Shown one piece after another: positions 1-7,376 of a stretch of DNA of 38,653 nt. The DNA is taken from contig PWXG01000009.1 in assembly GCA_003561215.1 (NCBI GenBank), positions 1 through 38,653 on the forward strand, read 5' to 3'. A program made the position numbers and the translations under genes. The notes below the pieces were generated by a model that was not told the DNA's origin, searched no databases, and saw only the letters and a list, made by a program, of their open reading frames with translations. The first letter of the stretch is position 1. Every line of letters begins with the position of its first letter. This DNA is from Thermotogales bacterium (GTDB taxonomy: Bacteria > Thermotogota > Thermotogae > Petrotogales > Kosmotogaceae).

Positions 1-53
1 CCACAATCTCTGGGTCCCGTAACGAAGAAGCGCGCAGTATGCGATTCAGTCAT
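1..53 (-). CDS. Start of a possible P-loop NTP-binding protein (partial, runs off the left edge)
   Basis: Only about 18 residues are visible: MTESHTARFFVTGPRDCG, then the window ends. The ATG overlaps the stop of the glycosyltransferase by 8 bases (ATGACTGA), a usual sign of translational coupling. GPRDCG fits the beginning of a Walker A loop (GxxxxGK[ST]) after a short hydrophobic strand (FFVT), which suggests a P-loop nucleotide-binding protein. The lysine and Ser/Thr that would confirm this lie outside the window. Too little is present to name a family. Confidence 0.45.
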   Translation of the reverse strand, partial: MTESHTARFFVTGPRDC

Positions 54-1215
54 TATCCTGTCTTGGTTTGGCAAGCAGGCGTTCATACAGGGCGACGGTC
101 TTCCTGGCATTCTCTTCATCAGAGAACTGGAGAGAGAACTTTCTGGAGTTTTCGGAGAACCTTTTCAAGAGTTTCTCCTGCTCCAGAAGCTGCAGCATGG
201 CCTCACAAATCTTATCTTTTTCAGCGCAAAGGAAGCCGTTCTCTCCATCGACTACCATGCCGTAGAAGGAATCGTCCTTATATGCGATGACAGGGAGCCC
301 CGCTGCAATAGCTTCGAGGACAACGAGGCCGAATGTCTCTGTGTGTGACGCTATTACAAAGGCGTCGCTCGAATGATAAGCAAGAGAAACCTCCTCTGGC
401 CAGCTCAAATATCCCGAGAACGTTACGTGATCACGTATCTTCAGTTGAACAGCCAGCTTACGGAGATAACCTTCCAGGGGGCCACCTCCGACGAGCAACA
501 GGTGAGCATCTTTTCTTGTCTGAAGAAGCCTCTGCATGTTTTCCAGGAGTTTGTCTATGCTCTTTTCTTCTCCCAGCCTTCCCACAAAGATAAACAGCTT
601 TCTATCTGACGGTATCTGCAGGCGCTTCTTGAACTCGGAAAGCTCCTCAATACTGAATTCTTTCTGAAAAGGCTCCAGCCGAACACCGTTTGGGATAACT
701 TCAATGGGCACTTTTACACCATAACCGAGGAGCAGTTTCATTATCTTCTGCGAGGGTGCTATTACTGCTTTGTAATGGTTGCAGAATCGCCTGGTCGCTC
801 CCTTCATGTAGACCCTGAGAAGAGGTTCCATGAAAGGAATGTAATGAACGTATTCTTCCATCATTGTGTGATAGGTGTTGACACCCGGGAGTTTCAGTGA
901 TCTAGAGGCAAACCCTGCAACATAACCTACAATCACCGGGGTGTGCGTGTGTATTATGTCTACTTTCTTGTCTGAAACGTTTTTCAGCAGCTTCTTGTAG
1001 TCAATCGGAAGACCGATTCGCTGATCCTTTTCCCACGGAAACTTCAAAGAAGGAATCCTGTATACGTTCTCCATCGGAGATGCCTTCGGATGATTAATGG
1101 TATAGATGAAAACCCTGTGTCCCATTTTCCGAAGGTTTTCTTCAAGTAACCTGATCATGGTAACAACGCCATTGACTTGAGGCAAATAGGTATCACTGAA
1201 CATCGCGATATTCAT
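46..1215 (-). CDS. Glycosyltransferase family 4 (GT-B fold)
   Basis: Retaining GT4 glycosyltransferase of 389 aa, probably cytoplasmic or membrane-associated and transferring a sugar from a nucleotide-sugar donor to a lipid or polysaccharide acceptor. The N-terminus SDTYLPQVNGV is the typical glycine-rich acceptor loop. IIHTHTP and NTYHTM follow in the first Rossmann domain. The C-terminal domain has FVGRLGEEKS, LLVGGGP and the donor-binding E-x7-E motif in ETFGLVVLEA. I chose the ATG at 1215 because GGAGGTGATG lies just ahead of it; the upstream in-frame ATG at 1242 would place this ribosome site inside the gene. Relatives include diacylglycerol glucosyltransferases, but the acceptor cannot be read from sequence. 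It lies divergent to tRNA-Gln and is probably co-transcribed with the gene at the left edge. Confidence 0.9.
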   Translation of the reverse strand: MNIAMFSDTYLPQVNGVVTMIRLLEENLRKMGHRVFIYTINHPKASPMENVYRIPSLKFPWEKDQRIGLPIDYKKLLKNVSDKKVDIIHTHTPVIVGYVAGFASRSLKLPGVNTYHTMMEEYVHYIPFMEPLLRVYMKGATRRFCNHYKAVIAPSQKIMKLLLGYGVKVPIEVIPNGVRLEPFQKEFSIEELSEFKKRLQIPSDRKLFIFVGRLGEEKSIDKLLENMQRLLQTRKDAHLLLVGGGPLEGYLRKLAVQLKIRDHVTFSGYLSWPEEVSLAYHSSDAFVIASHTETFGLVVLEAIAAGLPVIAYKDDSFYGMVVDGENGFLCAEKDKICEAMLQLLEQEKLLKRFSENSRKFSLQFSDEENARKTVALYERLLAKPRQDND

Positions 1216-1235
1216 CAAGGCATCACCTCCGCACA

Positions 1236-1264
1236 TTGACACTATACGTACCTTACATTATAAT
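1236..1264 (+). promoter_or_regulatory. Consensus sigma-70 promoter of tRNA-Gln
   Basis: TTGACA at 1236-1241 and TATAAT at 1259-1264 are both perfect hexamers separated by exactly 17 bases. The tRNA starts 12 bases after the -10, giving a leader of about 5 nucleotides. The -10 sits in the self-complementary octamer ATTATAAT, so a second -10 also reads on the minus strand toward the glycosyltransferase, though no good -35 accompanies it there. Confidence 0.9.
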
Positions 1265-1275
1265 CAATTTGACCC

Positions 1276-1350
1276 TGGGAGGTCGTCTAATTGGTAGGAC
1301 AGCGGACTCTGGATCCGCCGGTGGAGGTTCAAGTCCTCCCCTCCCAGCCA
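1276..1350 (+). tRNA. tRNA-Gln (anticodon CTG)
   Basis: Complete cloverleaf. Acceptor stem TGGGAGG pairs with CCTCCCA, followed by discriminator G and an encoded CCA. The D stem is GTC/GAC around TAATTGGTAG. Anticodon stem GCGGA/TCCGC encloses CTCTGGA, giving anticodon CTG (reads CAG). T arm is GGAGG-TTCAAGT-CCTCC. A U at position 1 is usual for bacterial tRNA-Gln. The gene ends 7 bases before the convergent 3' end of comF; no clear terminator follows it. Confidence 0.95.
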
Positions 1351-1357
1351 TTGATCT

Positions 1358-1990
1358 TCACGGTTTGCTTCTTGCCAGGGAAACGAGCGTGACTTCAGAT
1401 GTTCCATTGTCTTTGAGAGTTTTTGCGCACTCCCTGATGGTTGATCCGCTCGTAACAACGTCATCGAATAGGATCACCCTATCCGGGAGCCTGTTGTTTA
1501 CGATTACAAAGCTCCCCCTGACGTTCTCCTTGCGCTCCTCCATCCCCAGAGATGACTGCTGTTGACGCATACCTCTTGTGGTGAGTATTTCGACAACTGA
1601 TACATCAAGCTTCTTGTTCAGACTACTGAGAATCATCCTGTTGGTATCAAACCCCCGCCTTCGTATCGCCTCGGGAGTCGTCGGCACGGGGACTATCGGG
1701 ACTTCAACATCGAGAGACAGTGTTATCATCGTCTTGAAAACGAGTTCAGCAAAATACTTCGAGAGCCTGTGTCTTCCTGAGAACTTGTACTGCTTTATTA
1801 TCTCACTGAACGGGGGGTCGTACCACCAGTAGGAATAGGCCCGGTCTACGTAAGGCAGTTTGTAGTGAAACGTCATGGGACCTCTCATCGAAGACTCGCA
1901 ACTGTCGCAAACAAGCGCCAAAAAGGAGATCTGTTTTGCGCAACCAGCACAGAAATTGGGAAACACCTTCCCCAGTATCAGGTCAACCAT
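1358..1990 (-). CDS. comF: ComF family phosphoribosyltransferase-like protein
   Basis: 210-aa ComF/GntX-type protein. The N-terminus has the two-pair cysteine site of the family (CAGC, then CDSC), expected to bind zinc. YKFSGRHRL and the RRRGFDTN segment are family hallmarks, and VILFDDVVTSGST matches the PRPP-binding loop of type I phosphoribosyltransferases. ComF proteins are needed for uptake of transforming DNA in naturally competent bacteria and are thought to act on incoming single strands with helicases; the enzymatic reaction is unresolved. The start overlaps the end of the upstream helicase gene by 13 bases, so the two are probably translated together. That pairing with a helicase fits a role in DNA uptake or repair, which is inference. 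Confidence 0.88.
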   Translation of the reverse strand: MVDLILGKVFPNFCAGCAKQISFLALVCDSCESSMRGPMTFHYKLPYVDRAYSYWWYDPPFSEIIKQYKFSGRHRLSKYFAELVFKTMITLSLDVEVPIVPVPTTPEAIRRRGFDTNRMILSSLNKKLDVSVVEILTTRGMRQQQSSLGMEERKENVRGSFVIVNNRLPDRVILFDDVVTSGSTIRECAKTLKDNGTSEVTLVSLARSKP

Positions 1991-4467
1991 CCGGTCTTCT
2001 TGAGGTTTCTTAAATTCGTCAGAACCTGTCTGGTGGTTATTCTTTCAACCAACAGGCCTGCAGGAAGCGAATTCAGCAGTTTGACGGAGTAATTCCTTTG
2101 CGGGTCGACGATCCTCTTGTCAAGAACGATGATTACACCGTGATCCTCTCTTGTTCGAATAACTCTTCCTATACCCTGTCTGAACAGGGTGATCATCTTT
2201 GGGTAATAATACTTGTGCAGTCCTTCAACAAAGCTGCGTTCACCGTAATGCCTGATCCTGGCACGGGTGAGAGGCTCATCGGGTCTATCAAAGGGGAGTT
2301 TGAATATGATCAGCAATTTCAGTTTGTCGCCCGGCAGGTCTATTCCTTCCCAGAACGTCCGTGTGCCGAAAATCACTGACTTTTCGTTGGTAACGTGTTC
2401 GGAGAGAATCACGCTTGCACTTTCGAAAGGTCTTTGAACGTGAAGATCAACCCCCTTTAACCTGTTGGATAATCGAGATTCCACTTGCTTCATATCGCTG
2501 TAAGAGGTAAACAAGACCGCAGATCCGCCACCGACAATGTTGATGGCGTTACAGATAAACTCTGCGCCATTGTCGATATACTCCAGGGAGTTCTGAAAGT
2601 ACTCTGGCATATCCTTCAGTAACATCAGTCTGAGCTGGTTACCGAAATCAAAAGATGTACCCAGCTTCAGCGCGTGGAAATCCTCTCCGAGCCCCAGTAT
2701 TCTTCTCGAGTAGTTGAACCCGTCACTCCCTCGACTGAAAACCCACATTGTTGCAGAGATGAATATCTTGATTGGAATTGCCCTCATTACGTCAGATATG
2801 ACAGTGTCATTTCCGACGGGTGCGGAGCACAATGCTCCGTTGCGATTGCTTTCAGACGGAGAAAAGAAGACGATCCTGTTATCGTCTCTAGTCATGACTC
2901 CAGAGGTGTTCTTGATTATTTCGAATACTTGCGATCGGAGAGTGCGAAAAACATCTCTATTTGAGTCTTGAGGGGCTTCGTCGCCATCTCTTGAGCTCTC
3001 ACTAAGCATCTCGTCAAGTTGTACCAACATCGAGGCTTGCGCCCTTAGCAGTTGATCAATTTTCTCTGTAAGAGATCTTGCTTCCTCGCCTAGTGCGCCC
3101 TGGAGGATCATATCTCTTCTTGTATATGAGCTGTGAAGCAAAGATGCTAGCATTTTTGCTGCATGAACGGTTTCTTTGTGGAGCAACGAGATCCGAGATT
3201 TCGCAGATTCTATGAATGTTTCGTCGAAAAGAGCAGCCAGTTGCTCAAGAACCTTTCCGGTGACACTGATAACGCCTTCAGTTATGTCTTTGATATTCCG
3301 GGGAGATATGCTGAATGTGAGGGTGTCTGTAAGAGCCTTTTCAAAGCCATGTGCTTCGTCTATGACCAGGACATCAAAACTGGGCAGCAATACACCATTC
3401 TCTGAATCAGCCTCCGGAGATTTCATCTGGATTTCGCTTGAGAGAAGCGCATGGTTGGTGATCACAATGTCCGATCTTCTGGAGTTTTCTCTGGCCCTAT
3501 AATACGGACAACGACCACGATCACCGCAAGAGCGGGAACCACACTCGAATCTGCTTGCGCTGACACTGCTTCTTGTTTCCTGGGATATCCTGATCCTGTC
3601 CAGATCTCCGTCACGTGTTGAAATCGACCATAGAACGAGCGCAAGCATTTCTTTTGCGTATGGGTTCATCGAGTTGTCCAGAAGTGCGATGTGCGCATGT
3701 CCAAGCAGTTTGTTCGGACAAAGATACCTCTCCCGACCCTTCAGCGAGGTCACTCTTACTTCCTTTAGCTCCGGGAGGTTTCTCATGATCTGAACATCCT
3801 TCTGCATTAATTGATCCTGGAGGGTCCTGGTCCTTGTTGAAATAACAGCCCGTCTCTTCGAAGATACAACATGGTAAGCAACAGGCACAAGGTAGGCAAG
3901 GGTCTTTCCTGTGCCCGTACCGCTTTCGAGAAGAATGCCTTTTTCAAGCGCAATAGATTCAGCTACTTCCAGAGATGTCTGGAACTGTTCCTGTCTGAAC
4001 TCGTACCCGGGATGAATATCTTCTAGAAGGCCGTTCTCGGCAAATACAAGCTTCACAGCTTCCAGAAGATCGATCGCCTTTTCCTCCGACCTCCTTTTCT
4101 TGATATTCTCCAGACCCGAGCAGATGTACTCTTCCCAGGGAACCGATCTTGTTGATGACCCGAGCCCGATCTCGAGAAAACGCGCAATGGCATCATCTTC
4201 ATTGAAAACACTTTTGAGAAGAGGAAGTAAGGTAGTCGGCATGGTAGATAGGACGGAAAGGTAGTGATCGACTCTTTCGGCAACAGAGCCCAAAGAGCTA
4301 GGAAAACAAAGCCTCAAGAACTCCTCGTCAACCAGGCCCGGGGTCCCGCGCAGTCTGGCAAATGTCTCGACGCTCTCACAGAACAAGAGCGCGCTGCTCT
4401 TTCCGAGAAGAGTTATCAGCTCGCTCTTCTGCAGTGACAGCGGCTCTTCTGCACCAACATATGTCAA
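1978..4467 (-). CDS. DinG/XPD-type Fe-S DNA helicase
   Basis: Superfamily 2 helicase, about 829 aa. Walker A GTGTGKT is near residues 183-189 and the DEAH box (VIDEAHG) near 370. Four cysteines between them (about 250, 309, 314, 320) match the XPD/DinG [4Fe-4S] cluster. The C-terminal motifs GTRTFWEGIDLPGD and RQGIGRVIRT fit motifs V and VI. The longer open frame reaches into tRNA-Leu and its terminator, so its first 46 residues cannot be protein. I chose TTG at 4467 because AGGAG lies 7 bases ahead; the adjacent TTG at 4470 or GTG at 4542 are alternatives. About 175 residues precede the helicase core, where many Gram-positive DinG proteins carry a 3'-5' exonuclease; no DEDD catalytic residues are visible here. 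The gene likely acts in repair of unusual DNA structures and is coupled to comF. Confidence 0.85.
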   Translation of the reverse strand: MTYVGAEEPLSLQKSELITLLGKSSALLFCESVETFARLRGTPGLVDEEFLRLCFPSSLGSVAERVDHYLSVLSTMPTTLLPLLKSVFNEDDAIARFLEIGLGSSTRSVPWEEYICSGLENIKKRRSEEKAIDLLEAVKLVFAENGLLEDIHPGYEFRQEQFQTSLEVAESIALEKGILLESGTGTGKTLAYLVPVAYHVVSSKRRAVISTRTRTLQDQLMQKDVQIMRNLPELKEVRVTSLKGRERYLCPNKLLGHAHIALLDNSMNPYAKEMLALVLWSISTRDGDLDRIRISQETRSSVSASRFECGSRSCGDRGRCPYYRARENSRRSDIVITNHALLSSEIQMKSPEADSENGVLLPSFDVLVIDEAHGFEKALTDTLTFSISPRNIKDITEGVISVTGKVLEQLAALFDETFIESAKSRISLLHKETVHAAKMLASLLHSSYTRRDMILQGALGEEARSLTEKIDQLLRAQASMLVQLDEMLSESSRDGDEAPQDSNRDVFRTLRSQVFEIIKNTSGVMTRDDNRIVFFSPSESNRNGALCSAPVGNDTVISDVMRAIPIKIFISATMWVFSRGSDGFNYSRRILGLGEDFHALKLGTSFDFGNQLRLMLLKDMPEYFQNSLEYIDNGAEFICNAINIVGGGSAVLFTSYSDMKQVESRLSNRLKGVDLHVQRPFESASVILSEHVTNEKSVIFGTRTFWEGIDLPGDKLKLLIIFKLPFDRPDEPLTRARIRHYGERSFVEGLHKYYYPKMITLFRQGIGRVIRTREDHGVIIVLDKRIVDPQRNYSVKLLNSLPAGLLVERITTRQVLTNLRNLKKTGWLT

Positions 4468-4545
4468 CAAGATTCTCCTACTGGGTGCCGGTAGACCCCT
4501 GGCAAAACAGATTTCGGGAAGATCCTGCAGAAAACACACCACCCT

Positions 4546-4572
4546 AAAAAAGAAACCGGGGGAAGCCCGGTT
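4546..4572 (-). terminator. Rho-independent terminator of tRNA-Leu
   Basis: On the minus strand AACCGGG pairs with CCCGGTT around a short CTTCC loop and is followed by TTCTTTTTT. It begins 4 bases after the encoded CCA of tRNA-Leu and lies upstream of the helicase gene, so it should separate the tRNA transcript from dinG-comF. Confidence 0.85.
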
Positions 4573-4575
4573 CTC

Positions 4576-4664
4576 TGGTGCCGAGGGCGGGACTTGAACC
4601 CGCACGAACTACAACGTTCACATGGCCCTCAACCATGCGTGTCTGCCAATTCCACCACCTCGGC
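4576..4664 (-). tRNA. tRNA-Leu (anticodon GAG)
   Basis: 89-nt class II tRNA with a long variable arm. Acceptor GCCGAGG pairs with CCTCGGC, then discriminator A and an encoded CCA. Anticodon stem CATGG/CCATG encloses TTGAGGG, giving GAG (reads CTC/CTT). The variable arm includes AACG/CGTT. T arm is GCGGG-TTCAAGT-CCCGC. Its own promoter and terminator flank it. Confidence 0.96.
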
Positions 4665-4676
4665 GACTCAAAGAGA

Positions 4677-4705
4677 ATTATAGCCCGGTGTTAGATCTTT
4701 GTCAA
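4677..4705 (-). promoter_or_regulatory. Consensus sigma-70 promoter of tRNA-Leu
   Basis: On the minus strand TTGACA (plus coordinates 4700-4705) and TATAAT (4677-4682) are perfect hexamers separated by 17 bases. The tRNA begins 12 bases downstream of the -10. Spacing and layout are the same as at the tRNA-Gln promoter. Confidence 0.9.
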
Positions 4706-4725
4706 GGATGCAAAAGCTCGATGGA

Positions 4726-4944
4726 TCAGGGAAGAAGCGTGTAACCCTTTTCTGCGAAAAGCCTTCTTATCGTCTCTCTATCAACGAGGGCGTTCTCGTA
4801 CTCTATCTCAACGACGCCAGCGTCGATGATCGGTTCGACCTTGACTATCCCGCTGATATCACGGAGAGTTTCCCTGATTGTCTCAGCATCCGCATTACTG
4901 GTTAACTCTTTCACCTGGAAAATCCTGAGTACTCTCGAAATCAC
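4726..4944 (-). CDS. Small HMA-fold-like protein lacking the metal-binding CxxC
   Basis: 72-aa protein whose pattern (VLRIFQV, then DISGIVKVEPI, VVEIEYEN and LFAEKGYTL) follows the beta-alpha-beta-beta-alpha-beta layout of heavy-metal-associated domains. Where the family has MxCxxC, this sequence has LTSNADAE, so both metal-binding cysteines are missing and copper or zinc transfer is unlikely. GTG start at 4944 overlaps the fmt stop by one base (TAGTG), with GGGGGG just upstream. It is the last gene of the surE-def-fmt operon, 61 bases before the tRNA-Leu promoter. Function unknown; a structural or protein-binding role is possible. Confidence 0.7.
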   Translation of the reverse strand: MISRVLRIFQVKELTSNADAETIRETLRDISGIVKVEPIIDAGVVEIEYENALVDRETIRRLFAEKGYTLLP

Positions 4945-5876
4945 TATCCCCCCAATCTCGAACCATCTTCTATAAGCCTTCCAGATCGTGCTTCCCAGGG
5001 CGACATGATCCTCTTTCCCGGAAGCTGGACTCTCTCTATGGTTAGCGCTCCTTCTTCACAAGAAACGAGCATGCCTTCTTTGGTGATCACGGCAATTGTT
5101 CCAGGATATGCATTTGTTCTGTTATTGCTTGTCATCGCTCCAAACAGCTTCAGCCTCTTTTGACCAAGATGCGTGTATGCACCAGGAGCAGGATCAAAAG
5201 CTCTTATCGTGTTACATACTGTTCGCGCTTCGGCGAAGTGTGTGATTCTGAGATCATCTTCGGCGATTTTCGGAGCGAGTGTAGCTTGAGACTCGTCTTG
5301 TGGTCTAAGGTCCACTCGGCCAGATTCAAGTGATTCCATGAACTCCAGGAGGACTTCTACACCGAGATTGCAGAGGCGATGCGAGAGGGAACCAAAAGTC
5401 TCAAACTCTCCTATAGAGAGCTCTCTTAAGATTGCAACAGGGCCGCTGTCCATACCTTTGTCCATCTCGAATATCGTGATACCAGTTTCTTTCTCTCCGT
5501 TCATCAAGGCACGCTGAATGGGAGCCGCTCCCCTGAATTTCGGCAACAACGAAGCATGAACGTTGTAACAGCCAAGAGGTGGCAACTTCAGGGCCCTTGC
5601 CTTAAGAAGCTTTCCAAAAGCCACAGTAATTATCACGTCAGGCTCGAGAGATTCGAGAAGAGTTATGCCCTCATCATTGTTGATACTGCGGGGCCGGAAA
5701 ACAGGTAATCCCAACAATTTTGCGGTCTTCGTAACAGGAGTAGGCTCGACGACTCTTCCCCTCCCACGGGGTCTATCTTTCTGCGAGAAGACACCCACCA
5801 CATCATAATGACCGGAAACAAGCGCTTTCAAGTGTTCCGCGGCAAAGAAAGGTGTTCCCATGAACACGACACGCAT
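4944..5876 (-). CDS. fmt: Methionyl-tRNA formyltransferase
   Basis: 310 aa, the usual length. Fmt transfers a formyl group from 10-formyl-THF to initiator Met-tRNA in the cytoplasm. The N-terminus VVFMGTPFFA and the motif NVHASLLPKFRGAAPI are diagnostic. Catalytic Asn105, His107 and Asp143 (in KGMDSGP) line up with the N-H-D triad of the family. A C-terminal tRNA-binding domain follows from about residue 205. The ATG overlaps the def stop by one base (TGATG), with AAGGGA 7 bases upstream. Placement directly after def, the enzyme that removes the same formyl group, is a common bacterial arrangement. Confidence 0.97.
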   Translation of the reverse strand: MRVVFMGTPFFAAEHLKALVSGHYDVVGVFSQKDRPRGRGRVVEPTPVTKTAKLLGLPVFRPRSINNDEGITLLESLEPDVIITVAFGKLLKARALKLPPLGCYNVHASLLPKFRGAAPIQRALMNGEKETGITIFEMDKGMDSGPVAILRELSIGEFETFGSLSHRLCNLGVEVLLEFMESLESGRVDLRPQDESQATLAPKIAEDDLRITHFAEARTVCNTIRAFDPAPGAYTHLGQKRLKLFGAMTSNNRTNAYPGTIAVITKEGMLVSCEEGALTIERVQLPGKRIMSPWEARSGRLIEDGSRLGG

Positions 5877-6364
5877 CAGACATTCCCTTTCATGATCTCT
5901 ATGAGCCGCGACCTTACTGCGATTTTCTTTCCGTGAGATATATAGTCGATAAAGAGTTTGCCGTCTAGATGATCCGTCTCGTGCTGAACAATTCTGGAAG
6001 AATAGCCATCCAGCATTTCTTCAAAGATATCTCCATATACGTCCTGATACCTCACCCTCACGGAAACAGGTCTCGATATATCGGCGTAGACACCAGGCAC
6101 ACTAAGACAACCCTCTTCCATCACAACAGTCTCTTCTCCGAACGAAAGCATGACAGGGTTGACCATAGTCTTTGTGCCAGAGCCGTCATCGAAGACAATG
6201 ATTCTCTTCAAAACACCTACCTGAGGAGCGGCCAGACCGACTCCATCTTCAGTGTACATGACTTCTGTAAGCTTCTCGACAAAGCTCTTCAGAGAGTCAT
6301 CAAAAACGCCGATTTCCTTAGAGCGTTTTCTGAGAATAGGGTTTCCTACATAGATAATCTTCAC
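5876..6364 (-). CDS. def: Peptide deformylase
   Basis: 162 aa. This metal-dependent hydrolase removes the N-formyl group from new proteins at the ribosome. All three family motifs are present: GVGLAAPQVG (about 41-50), EGCLSVP with metal ligand Cys86, and QHETDHLDG with ligands His128 and His132 and catalytic Glu129. The GTG start at 6364 overlaps the surE stop by 4 bases (GTGA), with AAGGTG 7 bases upstream, so it is translationally coupled to surE. It forms a functional pair with fmt. Confidence 0.97.
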   Translation of the reverse strand: MKIIYVGNPILRKRSKEIGVFDDSLKSFVEKLTEVMYTEDGVGLAAPQVGVLKRIIVFDDGSGTKTMVNPVMLSFGEETVVMEEGCLSVPGVYADISRPVSVRVRYQDVYGDIFEEMLDGYSSRIVQHETDHLDGKLFIDYISHGKKIAVRSRLIEIMKGNV

Positions 6365-7125
6365 TTCTTTGCACCTTCCAAAATCTCCCTCAGTGTTTCA
6401 GCGTAACCCGGAACATTCATCATTGCAGTAATCGGGGTGATCGAGACATATTCTTCCCTAATAGCACTGTAGTCAGAGTCATCGCCTGGATCGTCCTCGA
6501 TAACATCTCCGAACATCCAGTAATAGCTTTCCCCGAATGGGTCCTTGCGCTCTTCGAAGTAGTCCCTGTAACGCCTTCTGCTTTGTCTGGTTACTCGCCA
6601 CCCCTTGATTCTGTCTGTGCTAGAAGCAGGAACGTTCACATTCAAAGCTGTCATATCCGGCATCTTCCGGACATCATACACTCTAAGAAACTCCAGCATG
6701 AATTCTGCGGAAGATTCATAGAAGGGTTCGTTCCAGTCTGCACAGGAGATCGCTATTGACGGTCTTCCCATGATGGCACCTTCCAGTGCTCCAGAGACAG
6801 TTCCGGAATAGAGAATATCCGTTCCCAGGTTTGGTCCTCTATTTATGCCGCTCACTACAAGATCCACATGTCTCTTGGATATTGCCAGTAAACCCAGTTT
6901 TACACAGTCTGCGGGGGTTCCGTTAATGGCATATCCGAGGGACCTGCGTCCCAACCTCACTTCTTTTGCCCAGAGTGGCGTCCTTATGGTAATCGCATGA
7001 CCTGTTGCACTTCTTTCCACATCAGGTGCCACAACGATCACCTCATGTTCCAGCACAAGCGTATCTCCCAATGCCGCGATTCCGGGAGACATGATTCCAT
7101 CGTCATTGGTCAACAGAATATTCAG
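6361..7125 (-). CDS. surE: 5'/3'-nucleotidase SurE, probably with a CTG start
   Basis: SurE nucleoside monophosphate phosphatase, 254 aa with the start used here. The family begins with MxILLTNDDGI, where the two aspartates bind the metal. Here the frame reads CTG-AAT-ATT-CTG-TTG-ACC before AATGACGATGG, and an in-frame TGA lies just upstream at 7129-7131. The only conventional start, TTG at 7113, would remove the first beta strand and sit 20 bases from the GGAGG at 7134-7138. CTG at 7125 sits 8 bases from it and restores NILLTNDDGI, so I take CTG as the start, with ATT at 7119 as an alternative. Other family motifs include INGTPADCV and SGINRGPNLG. It is first gene of the surE-def-fmt operon. 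Confidence 0.88.
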   Translation of the reverse strand: MNILLTNDDGIMSPGIAALGDTLVLEHEVIVVAPDVERSATGHAITIRTPLWAKEVRLGRRSLGYAINGTPADCVKLGLLAISKRHVDLVVSGINRGPNLGTDILYSGTVSGALEGAIMGRPSIAISCADWNEPFYESSAEFMLEFLRVYDVRKMPDMTALNVNVPASSTDRIKGWRVTRQSRRRYRDYFEERKDPFGESYYWMFGDVIEDDPGDDSDYSAIREEYVSITPITAMMNVPGYAETLREILEGAKK

Positions 7126-7376
7126 AGTTCAGCCCTCCTCTGATTGCAAATCTTTCTCTAGAACAATTCTACATGAAAAGGGACGGGTATGAATGATGAA
7201 AACACCTAACGCATTAGCCAGGAGTAAATACGTTTACTGATAACACTATCTTTGTTTCGGCGAACTCGATGGTGTTTGTAGCATCGTTCAGGGGCATCAC
7301 GAATATGGGTCTCAACACTCGCAGCAATGGAAATACCTTAAGCATTCCTCAAAACAACAGTATGAACAGAACTGAA

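Noticed and set aside
1264-1464. 66-aa minus-strand frame over tRNA-Gln
   Set aside because: It covers the tRNA (GGEDLNLHRRIQSP is a translated tRNA) and the end of comF.
4468-4605. Upstream extension of the helicase frame to ATG 4605
   Set aside because: It reads through the tRNA-Leu terminator and the 3' part of the tRNA; the peptide MRVQVPPSAP is a translated T-arm, not protein.
7166-7171. TAGAAT as -10 of surE
   Set aside because: No acceptable -35 at 16-18 bases upstream; similar hexamers are common by chance.
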